This document shows, in pieces, positions 18,916-27,560 of a stretch of 33,650 nucleotides of DNA. The DNA lies in the NCBI GenBank assembly GCA_022570885.1, contig JACZYW010000005.1:1-33650 (forward strand), given 5' to 3'. The number at the start of each line of letters is the position of its first letter. Position 1 is the stretch's first letter. Under the pieces are notes generated by a model. The model worked only from the letters and a program-made list of their open reading frames with translations. It did no database searches and was not told the DNA's origin. Both the position numbers and the translations under genes were made by a program. This stretch comes from Chloroflexota bacterium. GTDB taxonomy: Bacteria; Chloroflexota; Dehalococcoidia; DSTF01; RBG-16-68-14.

Positions 18916-19065
18916 TTGATCAGCTATCTTCCCCTCTTCTGCGCTCTCCTCCGTAGCGCCCTGGGCTCCCGCCAGCAGCTCCTGTTCGAGAACCTCGCTC
19001 TCCGTCAGCAGGTCGCCGTCCTGTCCCGTCAGTCGCGCCGACCGAGGCTATGGAGCGGCGTGGCC
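18916..19065 (+). pseudogene. N-terminal remnant of an integrase-core (DDE) transposase
   Basis: LFCALLRSALGSRQQLLFENLALRQQVAVLSRQSRRPRLWSG, a typical N terminus of these transposases; homology then stops. Confidence 0.6.
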
Positions 19066-19254
19066 GACCAATGCAAGTCCTGGGCGACGCACGCGACCGG
19101 TCATCCCGAGATGTACGTCGCACAGCCCACGAGGCTGTTGAAAAAGTCTGGTCCGTAGGTGTGGTGTGGCGTATGCTCGCCTTAGGAAGAGGCGGGGGGT
19201 GAGGAGGCTGCCAGATGATGGGCCACCGCACCAAGCGCTTATTGTTTTTGGGAG

Positions 19255-19359
19255 CGGGAAGAGGGGATTCGAACCCCCAGCCCCTCCTCGGCAATTGGGA
19301 TCCGGCTCTGCAAGCTGCTAACAATTAGGGGGTCGCGGGGCGATGCAATTAGGTGGTCG
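19255..19359 (-). repeat. tRNA-Gly(GCC)-like 3' fragment plus arm sequence, inverted relative to the copy at 21.1-21.25 kb
   Basis: Reverse complement reads cgaccacctaattgcatcgccccgcgaccccctaattgttagcagcttgcagagccggatcccaattgccgaggaggggctgggggttcgaatcccctcttcccgctcc. Confidence 0.8.
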
Positions 19360-19489
19360 GGCGTAACTGACGCTGGCGGAGCATCTGCTACCCAAGTATC
19401 TCGCGCTAAGCGCTGTGCTTCACGAATGGCGAGCTGAGCGAAAGCAGCCCAATTATGTGCTGTTCTTCAGCCCGCCTCGCGCGAATCAC

Positions 19490-20129
19490 GGCACCGGCGA
19501 CCAAGGGAAGACCTGGTCGGTTCCGGGATTTTCGGTGAGGCGAGTTTCGTCGGAGCCGTCTGACCCCATCACGTAAACCTCTCTGTTGCCATCGCGTTTG
19601 GACTCGAACGCTATAAGGCTGCCATCGGGCGACCACGCCAGGCTAAAGTCATCCAGGGGGCATCGGTCAAGCGCACCTCTTCAGAGCCATCAGCGTTCAT
19701 AACGTAGATGTCGGAGTTGCCGTTCCGCATTGCCGTGAAAGCAATGCGAGAACCATCCGGCGACCATGTCGGCCCTGAATCGCTCCCAGAATCATTCGTC
19801 AGATTTCGCGGGTCTGCTCCGTTCGCCGCCATCACGTATATTTCATTGTTCCCATCACGGTCAGAGCGGAAGACGATCTGGTCACCGGTCGGGAACCACC
19901 TGGCTTCCCAGTCCATCCCCAGGCTATCAGTTAGATTAATGGTCGGGGCATAGGTCCCCTCCGTCGGCGCTTGCCTCAGTGCCCATGAGCCGCATCTCCC
20001 TCGAAGCGTTCGACAGGCGACTAGCTTGTCCCGCCATGTAGGTCCGCCGGACGTAATCTTCACCCAGAGACGGCACCGGAGAAGCCATAGGGTGATGCCG
20101 AGGCCCGCGATCAGCAGCCCTGATCTCAC
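19490..20129 (-). pseudogene. PD40/TolB-like beta-propeller protein, frameshift at about 19650
   Basis: QIVFRSDRDGNNEIYVMAANGADPRNLTND...PTWSPDGSRIAFTAMRNGNSDIYVMNADGSEEVRLTDAP, then DFSLAWSPDGSLIAFESKRDGNREVYVMGSDGSDETRLTENPG in another frame. Confidence 0.7.
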
Positions 20130-21096
20130 CCATGTGATGTTATCGCTCCAATCTTGCCAAGCCTTCGAACTCCAGCGAGTGGTGGAACGCTACGGCAATA
20201 GGTAGCTGGGACGACTGGGGCGCGGGCTGAACCGGCCCGGTGCTCAGGTTTGGTGGCCGAGAAAGGGACAGCGACTGTGGGATTGGAGGCGTCGTTGATT
20301 GCGCTCCTTTCCTTCGCTACAGTGTCTGCTGGACAACGGCCGAATCGCGTGAAAATCCTCTGGTCTGCCCTGTTTTCAGAGAATCAGAGGACCTGTGCCG
20401 GAATGGGTCGGCCTGGGGGCGCTAATTGAATCTGACTGGGGCTTGTTCAGAGGTGTTCCTGTCGAGAGTGCTTTGGAGCCTCTGGTCCTCCAGGACAGTC
20501 CAGCTTCCTCTGCCACGGGAACCGACGAGAGCAGCATGGTGACCTGCCCCCATAAATGCTACCACTCGCTATGTTAGTCTCGGTATGGCTGGCAGGAAGT
20601 TCGAAACCACGCGGGCTGTGGGTATCATAGCCTCAAATTCGAACTCCTAGAATCGCGCTCAGTCCGGACTAGGGTGAATCTCGGCTCGCTAAGGCTAAAT
20701 GTCGGCCGAATGACCCCAGATCTGGTTCGAATCCTGTTGGGTCATCTGTCACTCTGACGGCCCGGACGCTGTCGCCGGGCCCTCGCAGGGTAGATTCCCT
20801 CGGACGGGGTGAGGGGCCCCTCCGGGCGGCGTCGGGGCTTCTGGAATGGTTCTGGGGCGGCTGCTGGGAAACCGAGAGGCAAGGTCAGTCGGCGAGCGGA
20901 GGCTAGTCTCAGACCTCGACAGGAAGAGGCAGGAATCGTCCGGCGACCTATGCGTTGCCATGTAGTCGCGGACCAGCAGCTTCAGGCGAACGCGCTATGA
21001 CCTCGCACAAAAAGCCAGCGCACAAGGTGGAGTTGGGCGACTTGTCCCCGTTCGCCAGCCGTCTTGTAGAGCGATCTGAAGGCCATCGTTAGGCCA

Positions 21097-21200
21097 GACC
21101 ACCTAACTGACACGCCCCGCGACCCCCTAATTGTTAGCAGCTTGCATCGACCGAAATAGGAGTGGTAAGTTCGGTAGCAGCTTGCAGAGCCGGATCCCAA
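21097..21200 (+). repeat. Arm-like sequence preceding att copy 2, shared with 19296-19359 in inverted orientation
   Basis: cgccccgcgaccccctaattgttagcagcttgca...gagccggatcccaa shared; a 40-nt extra segment is present here. Confidence 0.75.
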
Positions 21201-21286
21201 TTGCCAAGGAGGGGGTCGGGAGTTCGAATCTCCTCTTCCGCTCCAAAAGAGCAACTAGGCGCACGGCTCGTATCTAGATCTGGCCG
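21201..21286 (+). repeat. att-like direct repeat, copy 2 (tRNA-Gly 3' half, 5' half absent)
   Basis: 85 of 86 identical to 4447-4532. Confidence 0.9.
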
Positions 21287-21321
21287 TTTTTCGGTCAGAG
21301 GAGGAGGTGGGCCGTGCGCCT
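21257..21321. promoter_or_regulatory. Nested inverted repeats downstream of the tRNA fragment
   Basis: Outer AGGCGCACGGC / GCCGTGCGCCT (11 bp); inner CTGGCCG-TTTTT-CGGTCAG (7 bp with one G:U). Confidence 0.5.
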
Positions 21322-21496
21322 TGACGGAGAAGGAACTCGCAGAAAAACTGCGCTCCAAAGGCTACGCAGTCTGGCAGCACTGGAGCCGCAATGACGTGTT
21401 TTAGCTTTGGCTGTGCGGCCGGCGACCTCCTAATTGGCAGGCCCTGCGAGGCCTCCGCCGCTGACCCTGACTGGGCAGCCAAATCGGAACGGGTGG

Positions 21497-21535
21497 CTCG
21501 AACTCGCGACCCTCTGCTTGGGAAGCAGATGCTCA
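21497..21535 (-). pseudogene. Degenerate tRNA-Gly(CCC)-like fragment
   Basis: Reverse complement gagcatctgcttcccaagcagagggtcgcgagttcgag: anticodon arm TCTGC-TTCCCAA-GCAGA and T-arm-like sequence; no matching acceptor or T stem. Confidence 0.55.
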
Positions 21536-21731
21536 GTAGCCTTCACTATGCAGACATAGTGTTCCCGCCAGACGTCACGGACAGCGAGGATACTGGCGTG
21601 GGCTGGGAAGCGCCGTCTCTCTCTGGAACGCGAAGCTTATCGGCCGCGTCAGCGAGACGGGTCAGGAGTGGCTAAGAGGATGCGTCGCACGAAGTCAGGA
21701 CTGAGCGGATATCCTCAGCCTGGCAGACGAG

Positions 21732-22043
21732 CTACCGTACTCGGCGACTCTGGGAACCTTTCAGGTTCTTGATCGTCAGCTTGGCACCCCTCTTCTTGGC
21801 GATCTCGACCGCCTTACTAAGGTCGTTTTGGGGCACGCGTAGCTCCTTCCTAGCGTTCCCCTGCGTCTGTAGACGGGCTATCGCCCGGCCGATCCGCTTG
21901 GGATCCGAACTCCGCTCTACCTCGGTGGCAATGTTCCCCTTCTTGACATCGAGCTTACGCTTCCCGCTGATCGACACTTCTGTGCGTCCACGGGAGCCCG
22001 CCACGCGGCCTGCGATTCGGGCTTGCTGCTGTTGCTTCGGCAT
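21732..22043 (-). CDS. Small basic conserved-looking hypothetical protein (103 aa)
   Basis: MPKQQQQARIAGRVAGSRGRTEVSISGKRKLDVKKGNIATEVERSSDPKRIGRAIARLQTQGNARKELRVPQNDLSKAVEIAKKRGAKLTIKNLKGSQSRRVR; GGAGGG ribosome-binding site. Confidence 0.6.
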   Translation of the reverse strand: MPKQQQQARIAGRVAGSRGRTEVSISGKRKLDVKKGNIATEVERSSDPKRIGRAIARLQTQGNARKELRVPQNDLSKAVEIAKKRGAKLTIKNLKGSQSRRVR

Positions 22044-22234
22044 CTGACCCTCCATGTGCTCCTGGTCCGTCGAACCTGTCTGGGGTGATGATACACGAAA
22101 CACTGAGGACGACGGAACAAGATTCAACCGGCGGGGAACTCACTGGCATGCAACGGAACCTCGGCCGACGCCAGCGAAGCGCATTTCGGATGAGTACACC
22201 ATTGGCACATGGTGCCTAGAGCGCTGGGGGCAGA

Positions 22235-23641
22235 CTACCTAACCCGCACCAACCTAACGAAATTAGTCCGGCCCGCAGGCCCATCAGGCGCTGCGCCGAC
22301 CACGACAACATCGGCACCACCTGAGAGAAGGCGCCTCGCGCTTAGCTCATAGGCGACGCCTCCGATCGCGTCCACGTCCTGTCGGGCTGCAATGACCGGC
22401 ACTACTCCTCGCCACAGGCAGAGCTCCCGGGCGGTGCTCTCCCGCTCGCAAAAGGCAAAGATCGGCTGCGTCGGTCGCAGCTTCGACAGAATCCGCGCCG
22501 TCCTCCCGGATCTCGTGAACGTAGCCAGCGCCGCTGCGCCGACCTCGGCCGCAAGCATCACTGCGGCGTGGCAGAGTGCGTGCGAGCGGCTCCCTCGGCG
22601 TGCCGGTTCCAGAACCGCCCCGCCTCCGATGGCTTCAGCCTCCACGACGATTCGGTCCATCGCCTGCACGGTCTCAGCCGGGTATTCGCCGATCGCCGTC
22701 TCGCCGCTGAGCATGACTGCATCGCTGCCGTCGAGGACCGCATTGGCCACGTCTGACGCCTCGGCACGCGTCGGCTGGGGACTGTGTGTCATCGACTCTA
22801 GCATCTGCGTCGCCGTGATCACGGGCTTCCCGAGCAGGTTCGCTCGTCTGATGATGCGCTTCTGTGCGCCGGGGACCTTCGCGGGTGACAGTTCGATACC
22901 AAGGTCGCCCCGTGCCACCATGACTCCGTCGAACGCGCGTATGATACCGTCCAGGTGTCTGAGCGCCTCCGGCCTCTCGATCTTGGCGAGGATGGGCACG
23001 CTCAGCGCCGACTTGGAGACGACTCTCCGGACGAGCTGAATATCGCTCGGGCGACGAACAAAGCTCAGCGCCACCATGTCGACGCCCTGGGCAAGTCCGA
23101 AGCGAAGGTCCTCCTCGTCCTTGACAGTCAAAGCTGGGGCGCTCAGCGCGACGCCTGGAATGTTCACTCCTTTGTGCGACCTGAGCGTCCCGCCGCGAGC
23201 GACGATACATTCAACCTCATGCCTGCGCGTCCTGCGCACCTGCAACTCGAGAGCGCCATCATCAAGCAGAACGCGGTCGCCTGGCCTGACTTCCTGGGGC
23301 AGGCCAGCATAACTGATCGAGATGCGTTCCGCCGTTCCCGCGATCGGCCGCGTTGTCAGGACGAGACGCGACCCCTCCCGCAATTCAACGGAATCGTCGG
23401 TGATGATGCCGACGCGAATCTTCGGACCCTGCAGGTCCTGTAGGAGGGCCACCAGCCTGCCAGCCTCCTGGGCTAGCCGTCTCGCCGTGGCAATGCGCCT
23501 AGCGTGCGTCTCCCTGTCTCCGTGCGAGAAGTTTAGCCGAAGTACATCGACGCCGGCCTCGATCATCTGCCGCAGGACGGCTTCGTCATCCGTTGCCGGC
23601 CCAAGGGTCGCTACAATCTTTGTCCGTCGCTTCCGCTTCAT
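22235..23641 (-). CDS. pyk: Pyruvate kinase
   Basis: MKRKRRTKIVATLGPATDDEAVLRQMIEAGVDVLRLNFSHGDRETH, LLQDLQGPKIRVG, KIERPEALRHLDGIIRAFDGVMVARGDLGIE, KPVITATQMLESM. Confidence 0.97.
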   Translation of the reverse strand: MKRKRRTKIVATLGPATDDEAVLRQMIEAGVDVLRLNFSHGDRETHARRIATARRLAQEAGRLVALLQDLQGPKIRVGIITDDSVELREGSRLVLTTRPIAGTAERISISYAGLPQEVRPGDRVLLDDGALELQVRRTRRHEVECIVARGGTLRSHKGVNIPGVALSAPALTVKDEEDLRFGLAQGVDMVALSFVRRPSDIQLVRRVVSKSALSVPILAKIERPEALRHLDGIIRAFDGVMVARGDLGIELSPAKVPGAQKRIIRRANLLGKPVITATQMLESMTHSPQPTRAEASDVANAVLDGSDAVMLSGETAIGEYPAETVQAMDRIVVEAEAIGGGAVLEPARRGSRSHALCHAAVMLAAEVGAAALATFTRSGRTARILSKLRPTQPIFAFCERESTARELCLWRGVVPVIAARQDVDAIGGVAYELSARRLLSGGADVVVVGAAPDGPAGRTNFVRLVRVR

Positions 23642-24512
23642 GCTTCGGTCGAAAGGCCTCCTCGTCCTTGGCAGAGAATCCTTGATCTGAACCGCCCGCC
23701 TCCAAAACCGTAGGATGCGGCTCGGCGGGAGCTGGTGATTGTACGTCCCGGACGCGCAACCCTCTGCACGACGATCTTACACCACCCGAGCAAGGGCTGT
23801 ACGCAAGACAGCCAGCACCATGATGAAATAGTGTGCGGGTTCCTCCACGACGGGTGAGCGGATACTGATCCTGATGGCGAACTCATGAGTGGTGACCCTG
23901 TCCGAGCGCGCCGATCCTTCGCTCCGAGAGGCCCGGAGGCAGTTCGAGTAGCATGGAGCCCAAAGAGCGCCTGCCGGCCAGCAGGCGCACCCGCGGCCGC
24001 CCTTGACGCACACCATCGGCGGATAGCGAGCGCCTGAGCTGCGCCGCTGGATTGCCCTTCAGCCTAGGAAGTTCGCGATTGCCAGCTGATAGCTCGAAGC
24101 TGCTATAAAGTCAGAGACTGCGGTGCTTAGGTCGTTCGGCAGAGGCGCCAGCTGTTGACCGAACAAGCGGGAGCGAGAAATCGTCGCAAGTTCCAGAGCT
24201 CCTACGACCGAAGCAGGAGACCCTCAGGGCTGCTTCCAGTACGTGCAGATTTGTCGCTCGGGCCATATGCCAGCCATCCTGATGCTTTCGTACGGGGATA
24301 CCCGAACCGGTATTGATCCAGCGGTGGCGCTACAGTCTCACGGTACTACATGGCCCCCAGGACGCTTTCGATTGGACGAGCAGCATGATCTGCGTGGAAT
24401 AAGCCCAGCAGCATAAGGCCGTCACGGCCGTTGCGCCGTCCACATCGTGGAGCGAGTGGCGAGGACGATTGCGCCGCGCTCATCGGCCGATGTGCCATAA
24501 TAGCCCTGATCT

Positions 24513-25151
24513 ATGAGAGTCTACGATATCTCCGTCCCGTTGCTACCGAACATGCCTACCTACGAGGGCGAACCCGGGCCGAAATTGGATTTCCTCAAAC
24601 TCTTGTCCAAAGGAGATTCCGCCACCGTGAGCGTCCTTTCGCTCGGGTCGCATACGGGGACCCATGTCGACGCGCCTTCCCACTTCATCGACGGCGCCGA
24701 CAGCGTAGAGAGGCTGTCGCTGGAGGTCCTGGTCGGCCCGGCGTACGTAGCCGAGTTCGGCGGCAACACGCACATCACCGCTGCCGACTTGGAATCGATG
24801 GCCATCCCTGACGATTGCCAGCGACTGCTCTTCAAGACGCGAAACGGCCTGCTCTGGGACGACCCAGAGTTCCACACCGATTTCATCGCCCTGGCCCCCG
24901 ACGCCGCCACGAAGCTAACCGAGCGCGGCATACGGCTGGTGGGCATCGACTACCTGTCCATCGAGCGATTCCGCGCGCGCCCCCACGAGGTGCACACGAC
25001 GCTGCTTGCCAGCGGGGTGGTGATCCTAGAGGGATTGGACCTGCGCCGCGTGACGGCCGGCAGCTACCTTCTGGTCTGCGCGCCTCTCAACGTGGTTGGC
25101 GCCGAGGGCGCCCCCGCGCGTGTCTTTCTCATCGACCAGACCCCGAAGTGA
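24513..25151 (+). CDS. Cyclase family protein (kynurenine formamidase-like)
   Basis: YDISVPLLPNMPTYEGEPGPKLDF...SLGSHTGTHVDAPSHFIDGADSVERL. Confidence 0.88.
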   Translation: MRVYDISVPLLPNMPTYEGEPGPKLDFLKLLSKGDSATVSVLSLGSHTGTHVDAPSHFIDGADSVERLSLEVLVGPAYVAEFGGNTHITAADLESMAIPDDCQRLLFKTRNGLLWDDPEFHTDFIALAPDAATKLTERGIRLVGIDYLSIERFRARPHEVHTTLLASGVVILEGLDLRRVTAGSYLLVCAPLNVVGAEGAPARVFLIDQTPK

Positions 25152-25217
25152 CGGCGTCGCCCGCGAAACCGATGTAGCGCGCAGCAGGCGCCTCTCCTCA
25201 AGCCATAAACGATCAGA

Positions 25218-26651
25218 TCACAGCCCAAAGAGTTCATTCAGTCGTCGTGCTGCCCGGAAGATGAGCTTGCCCGCATCTTCGTACAAGACCTCCTCGGTGA
25301 GCCGCGGAATGCTCGTTGCAAACGTAGGGTACACCTGGACGAGATTACGGAACGCGGGCGTGAGGCGGACTCCCTGATCGATGGCCAGTGTGAACTGGCC
25401 AATCATCTCGCTCGCAGCGGGGGCCAGAATGTGGGCGCCGAGGATCTTGAAGTTGCCCTCAGTTACCACCATTATCCTACCTGCCGCAGCCGCGTCCGTT
25501 CGAGCGCGGTCGTTCTGCTGCAGGTCCCACTCGAAGATACGGATGGACGTTTCGCCGTACTTCTGGCGTGCTTCTTCGGAGGTCATGCCGATGTGGGCGA
25601 GTTCTGGATCAGTGAACGTCGCCCAAGGGATGAGCTCGGGCGCATTCTGGCTACCCGCGTAAAACCTGTTGCGGATCGCCGTCGCAGTCTCTGCCCCGGC
25701 GCTGTGGGTGAACAGAAAACGCCCGATGGAATCCCCGACGGCGTAGATTGACTTGACGCTGGTGCGCAGCTTCGTATCGACGACAATGCCGCGCGGCCCC
25801 GTCTCCACGCCAACGCGATCTAAACCGAGCGAGTCGATGTTGGCCTTGCGGCCAGCGGCGACGAAGATCTCCTCGGCGCTCCAGGTGCGGGCTTCTCCGT
25901 TGATGCTGCCGTGAAAGACTTTGCCTCCTTCGCTGCGAGAGGCGCGGTCCAATTGGACGTTGAGGTGCACGTCTACGCCTTCGCCCACCAGGACTCCGAG
26001 CAGCGTCTCAGCAAGCGCGGGCTCGTCGCGTGCGAGCATGCGCGGCGCGACCTCCAGCACAGTGGTCTTGACGCCCAGGCGGTTCATCGCCTGGGCAATC
26101 TCGACGCCAATCGGCCCAGCGCCCACGACTAGCAGCGACCGCGGCGCCCGCTCCAGCCGGAAGATGCTTTCGTTCGTGAGGAAGCCAACCTCGTCCAGCC
26201 CTTCGATAGGTGGCGTTGCGGGACGAGAACCGGTGCAGAGAAGGATACGCCGGGCCATCAGCGCTTGCTCGCCGACCCGGACGGTGTGCTCGTCGACCAG
26301 CGTTCCCTCTCCGAAGACTACCTCGACGCCCAGCTTGCGATACCTGTCAGGACTGTCATCTGTCGTTGCGATCGACTCTTGAATTTCGGAGATACGCTTC
26401 CAGACCGTCGAGGTGTCCAACTCCATATTGGTTGAGGGCAGGCCGTACTTGTCGCCGTGGCGCATCGTATGGGCCGTCTTGGCGCTGGCAAGGAGCGCCT
26501 TGCTCGGCACGCAGCCCGTCCACAGGCAATCGCCCCCCAGCCGAGAGCGTTCGACCAGCGCCGTCTTCAGGCCGAGCCTTGGCGCCACCTCTGCCGCAAG
26601 CAAGCCGGCTGAGCCTCCGCCGACGACGATCAGATCGAATTCGTACTTCAT
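25218..26651 (-). CDS. Mercuric reductase-like / class I pyridine nucleotide-disulfide oxidoreductase
   Basis: FDLIVVGGGSAGLLAAEVAPRLG, GGDCLWTGCVPSKALL, GAGPIGVEIAQAMNRLG, YAVGDS; dimerisation domain. Confidence 0.92.
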   Translation of the reverse strand: MKYEFDLIVVGGGSAGLLAAEVAPRLGLKTALVERSRLGGDCLWTGCVPSKALLASAKTAHTMRHGDKYGLPSTNMELDTSTVWKRISEIQESIATTDDSPDRYRKLGVEVVFGEGTLVDEHTVRVGEQALMARRILLCTGSRPATPPIEGLDEVGFLTNESIFRLERAPRSLLVVGAGPIGVEIAQAMNRLGVKTTVLEVAPRMLARDEPALAETLLGVLVGEGVDVHLNVQLDRASRSEGGKVFHGSINGEARTWSAEEIFVAAGRKANIDSLGLDRVGVETGPRGIVVDTKLRTSVKSIYAVGDSIGRFLFTHSAGAETATAIRNRFYAGSQNAPELIPWATFTDPELAHIGMTSEEARQKYGETSIRIFEWDLQQNDRARTDAAAAGRIMVVTEGNFKILGAHILAPAASEMIGQFTLAIDQGVRLTPAFRNLVQVYPTFATSIPRLTEEVLYEDAGKLIFRAARRLNELFGL

Positions 26652-26709
26652 CCAGCACCTCCGCTCTCGCAGTTGGCGATGCGCCAGCGAGCCAGCGAGC
26701 TCACGCCGG

Positions 26710-27468
26710 TCATCCGCTGCTCATCCAACCGCCATTCACCCACTGAAGGAGAACCACGGCGTCCTCAGCGAACAGTGGCTCCACTTCCAGCCCAAGCCTG
26801 CGGTACAGCGACGGTGGCACGCTCAGGTCGGCCAGGTACAAGTCGCCCAGCCGCGCTCTCACGTCAGAGCCCCCCAGGCCCGTCTTGGGCAGGGCGAGGG
26901 TCATGGTGGCGGTGGCCTTGATCGATGGTTCGTACACCTTGCCCGAGCCCGCGTCTACGCCGGAAGGGACGTCCAGCGACACGATGGGCCTGCCGCTAGC
27001 GTTCGCAAGCTCGATCAGCGAGGCGGCCTGGCCCCGGGGCGCCCCTGCCAGGCTGTAGCCGATGAGCGCGTCGATGATAAGGTCAGCCTCAGCGAAGGCG
27101 CGTTGGAGAGGCTCCGGGGCCATCGCCTTCGCTTCCAGCAGCTCTACCCCCATGCTGTGCAAGATCGAGGCCTGTTGAGCGGGCACGTCGACAAGCTCCT
27201 CCAGCGGCCCGGAGAGGAGGATACGGACATCGCTTCCCATGTTGATCAGGTGGCGGGCCGCGACCAGGCCGCCGCCGCCGTTATTCCCCGTGCCGGCCAG
27301 CACCAGAACGCTCCTCCCCGGAGTCCCAGCAGTCAGGCTCGCGGCAAGCCGGGCTAGGCTGCGGCCGGCGTTCTCCATCATCTGCAGGAGGACGATCCCG
27401 TACTCCTCGATCATCAGCCGGTCCACCTCCCGCATCTGCTCCGTGGTGACGGACGGTACGCTCTTCAT
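26710..27468 (-). CDS. nnrE: NAD(P)H-hydrate epimerase (YjeF N-terminal domain)
   Basis: TTEQMREVDRLMIEEYGIVLLQMMENAGRSLARLA, VLVLAGTGNNGGGGLVAARHL, SLDVPSGVDAGSG; internal Met at 27468 preferred as start. Confidence 0.88.
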   Translation of the reverse strand: MKSVPSVTTEQMREVDRLMIEEYGIVLLQMMENAGRSLARLAASLTAGTPGRSVLVLAGTGNNGGGGLVAARHLINMGSDVRILLSGPLEELVDVPAQQASILHSMGVELLEAKAMAPEPLQRAFAEADLIIDALIGYSLAGAPRGQAASLIELANASGRPIVSLDVPSGVDAGSGKVYEPSIKATATMTLALPKTGLGGSDVRARLGDLYLADLSVPPSLYRRLGLEVEPLFAEDAVVLLQWVNGGWMSSG

Positions 27469-27560
27469 CCCTTCCCCTCTCGCTCCTGCTGCTGGCGAAC
27501 CAGCCCACTCGCGCCGGCGCCTCCGTGTAGCATTCGGCGAGGAAGCCGCAACCGCTGCTC

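Noticed and set aside
20710-20745. ATGACCC...GGTTCGAATCC...GGGTCAT resembling a tRNA acceptor/T-arm minihelix
   Set aside because: T-stem pairing is incomplete and no anticodon arm is present; possibly a tRNA relic but too weak to call.
21321-21404. 27-aa ORF LTEKELAEKLRSKGYAVWQHWSRNDVF after att copy 2
   Set aside because: Protein-like composition, but TTG start, very short, overlaps the inverted repeat and lacks support; at most a fragment.
20982-21675. ORFs such as GRGDSNSRPPPWQLG, EEIRTPDPLLGNWDP, CRAGSQLPRRGSGVRISSSAP, RTRDPLLGKQML
   Set aside because: These are translations of tRNA T-arm/anticodon-arm sequence (GGATTCGAACC and its complement), a classic source of spurious ORFs, not proteins.
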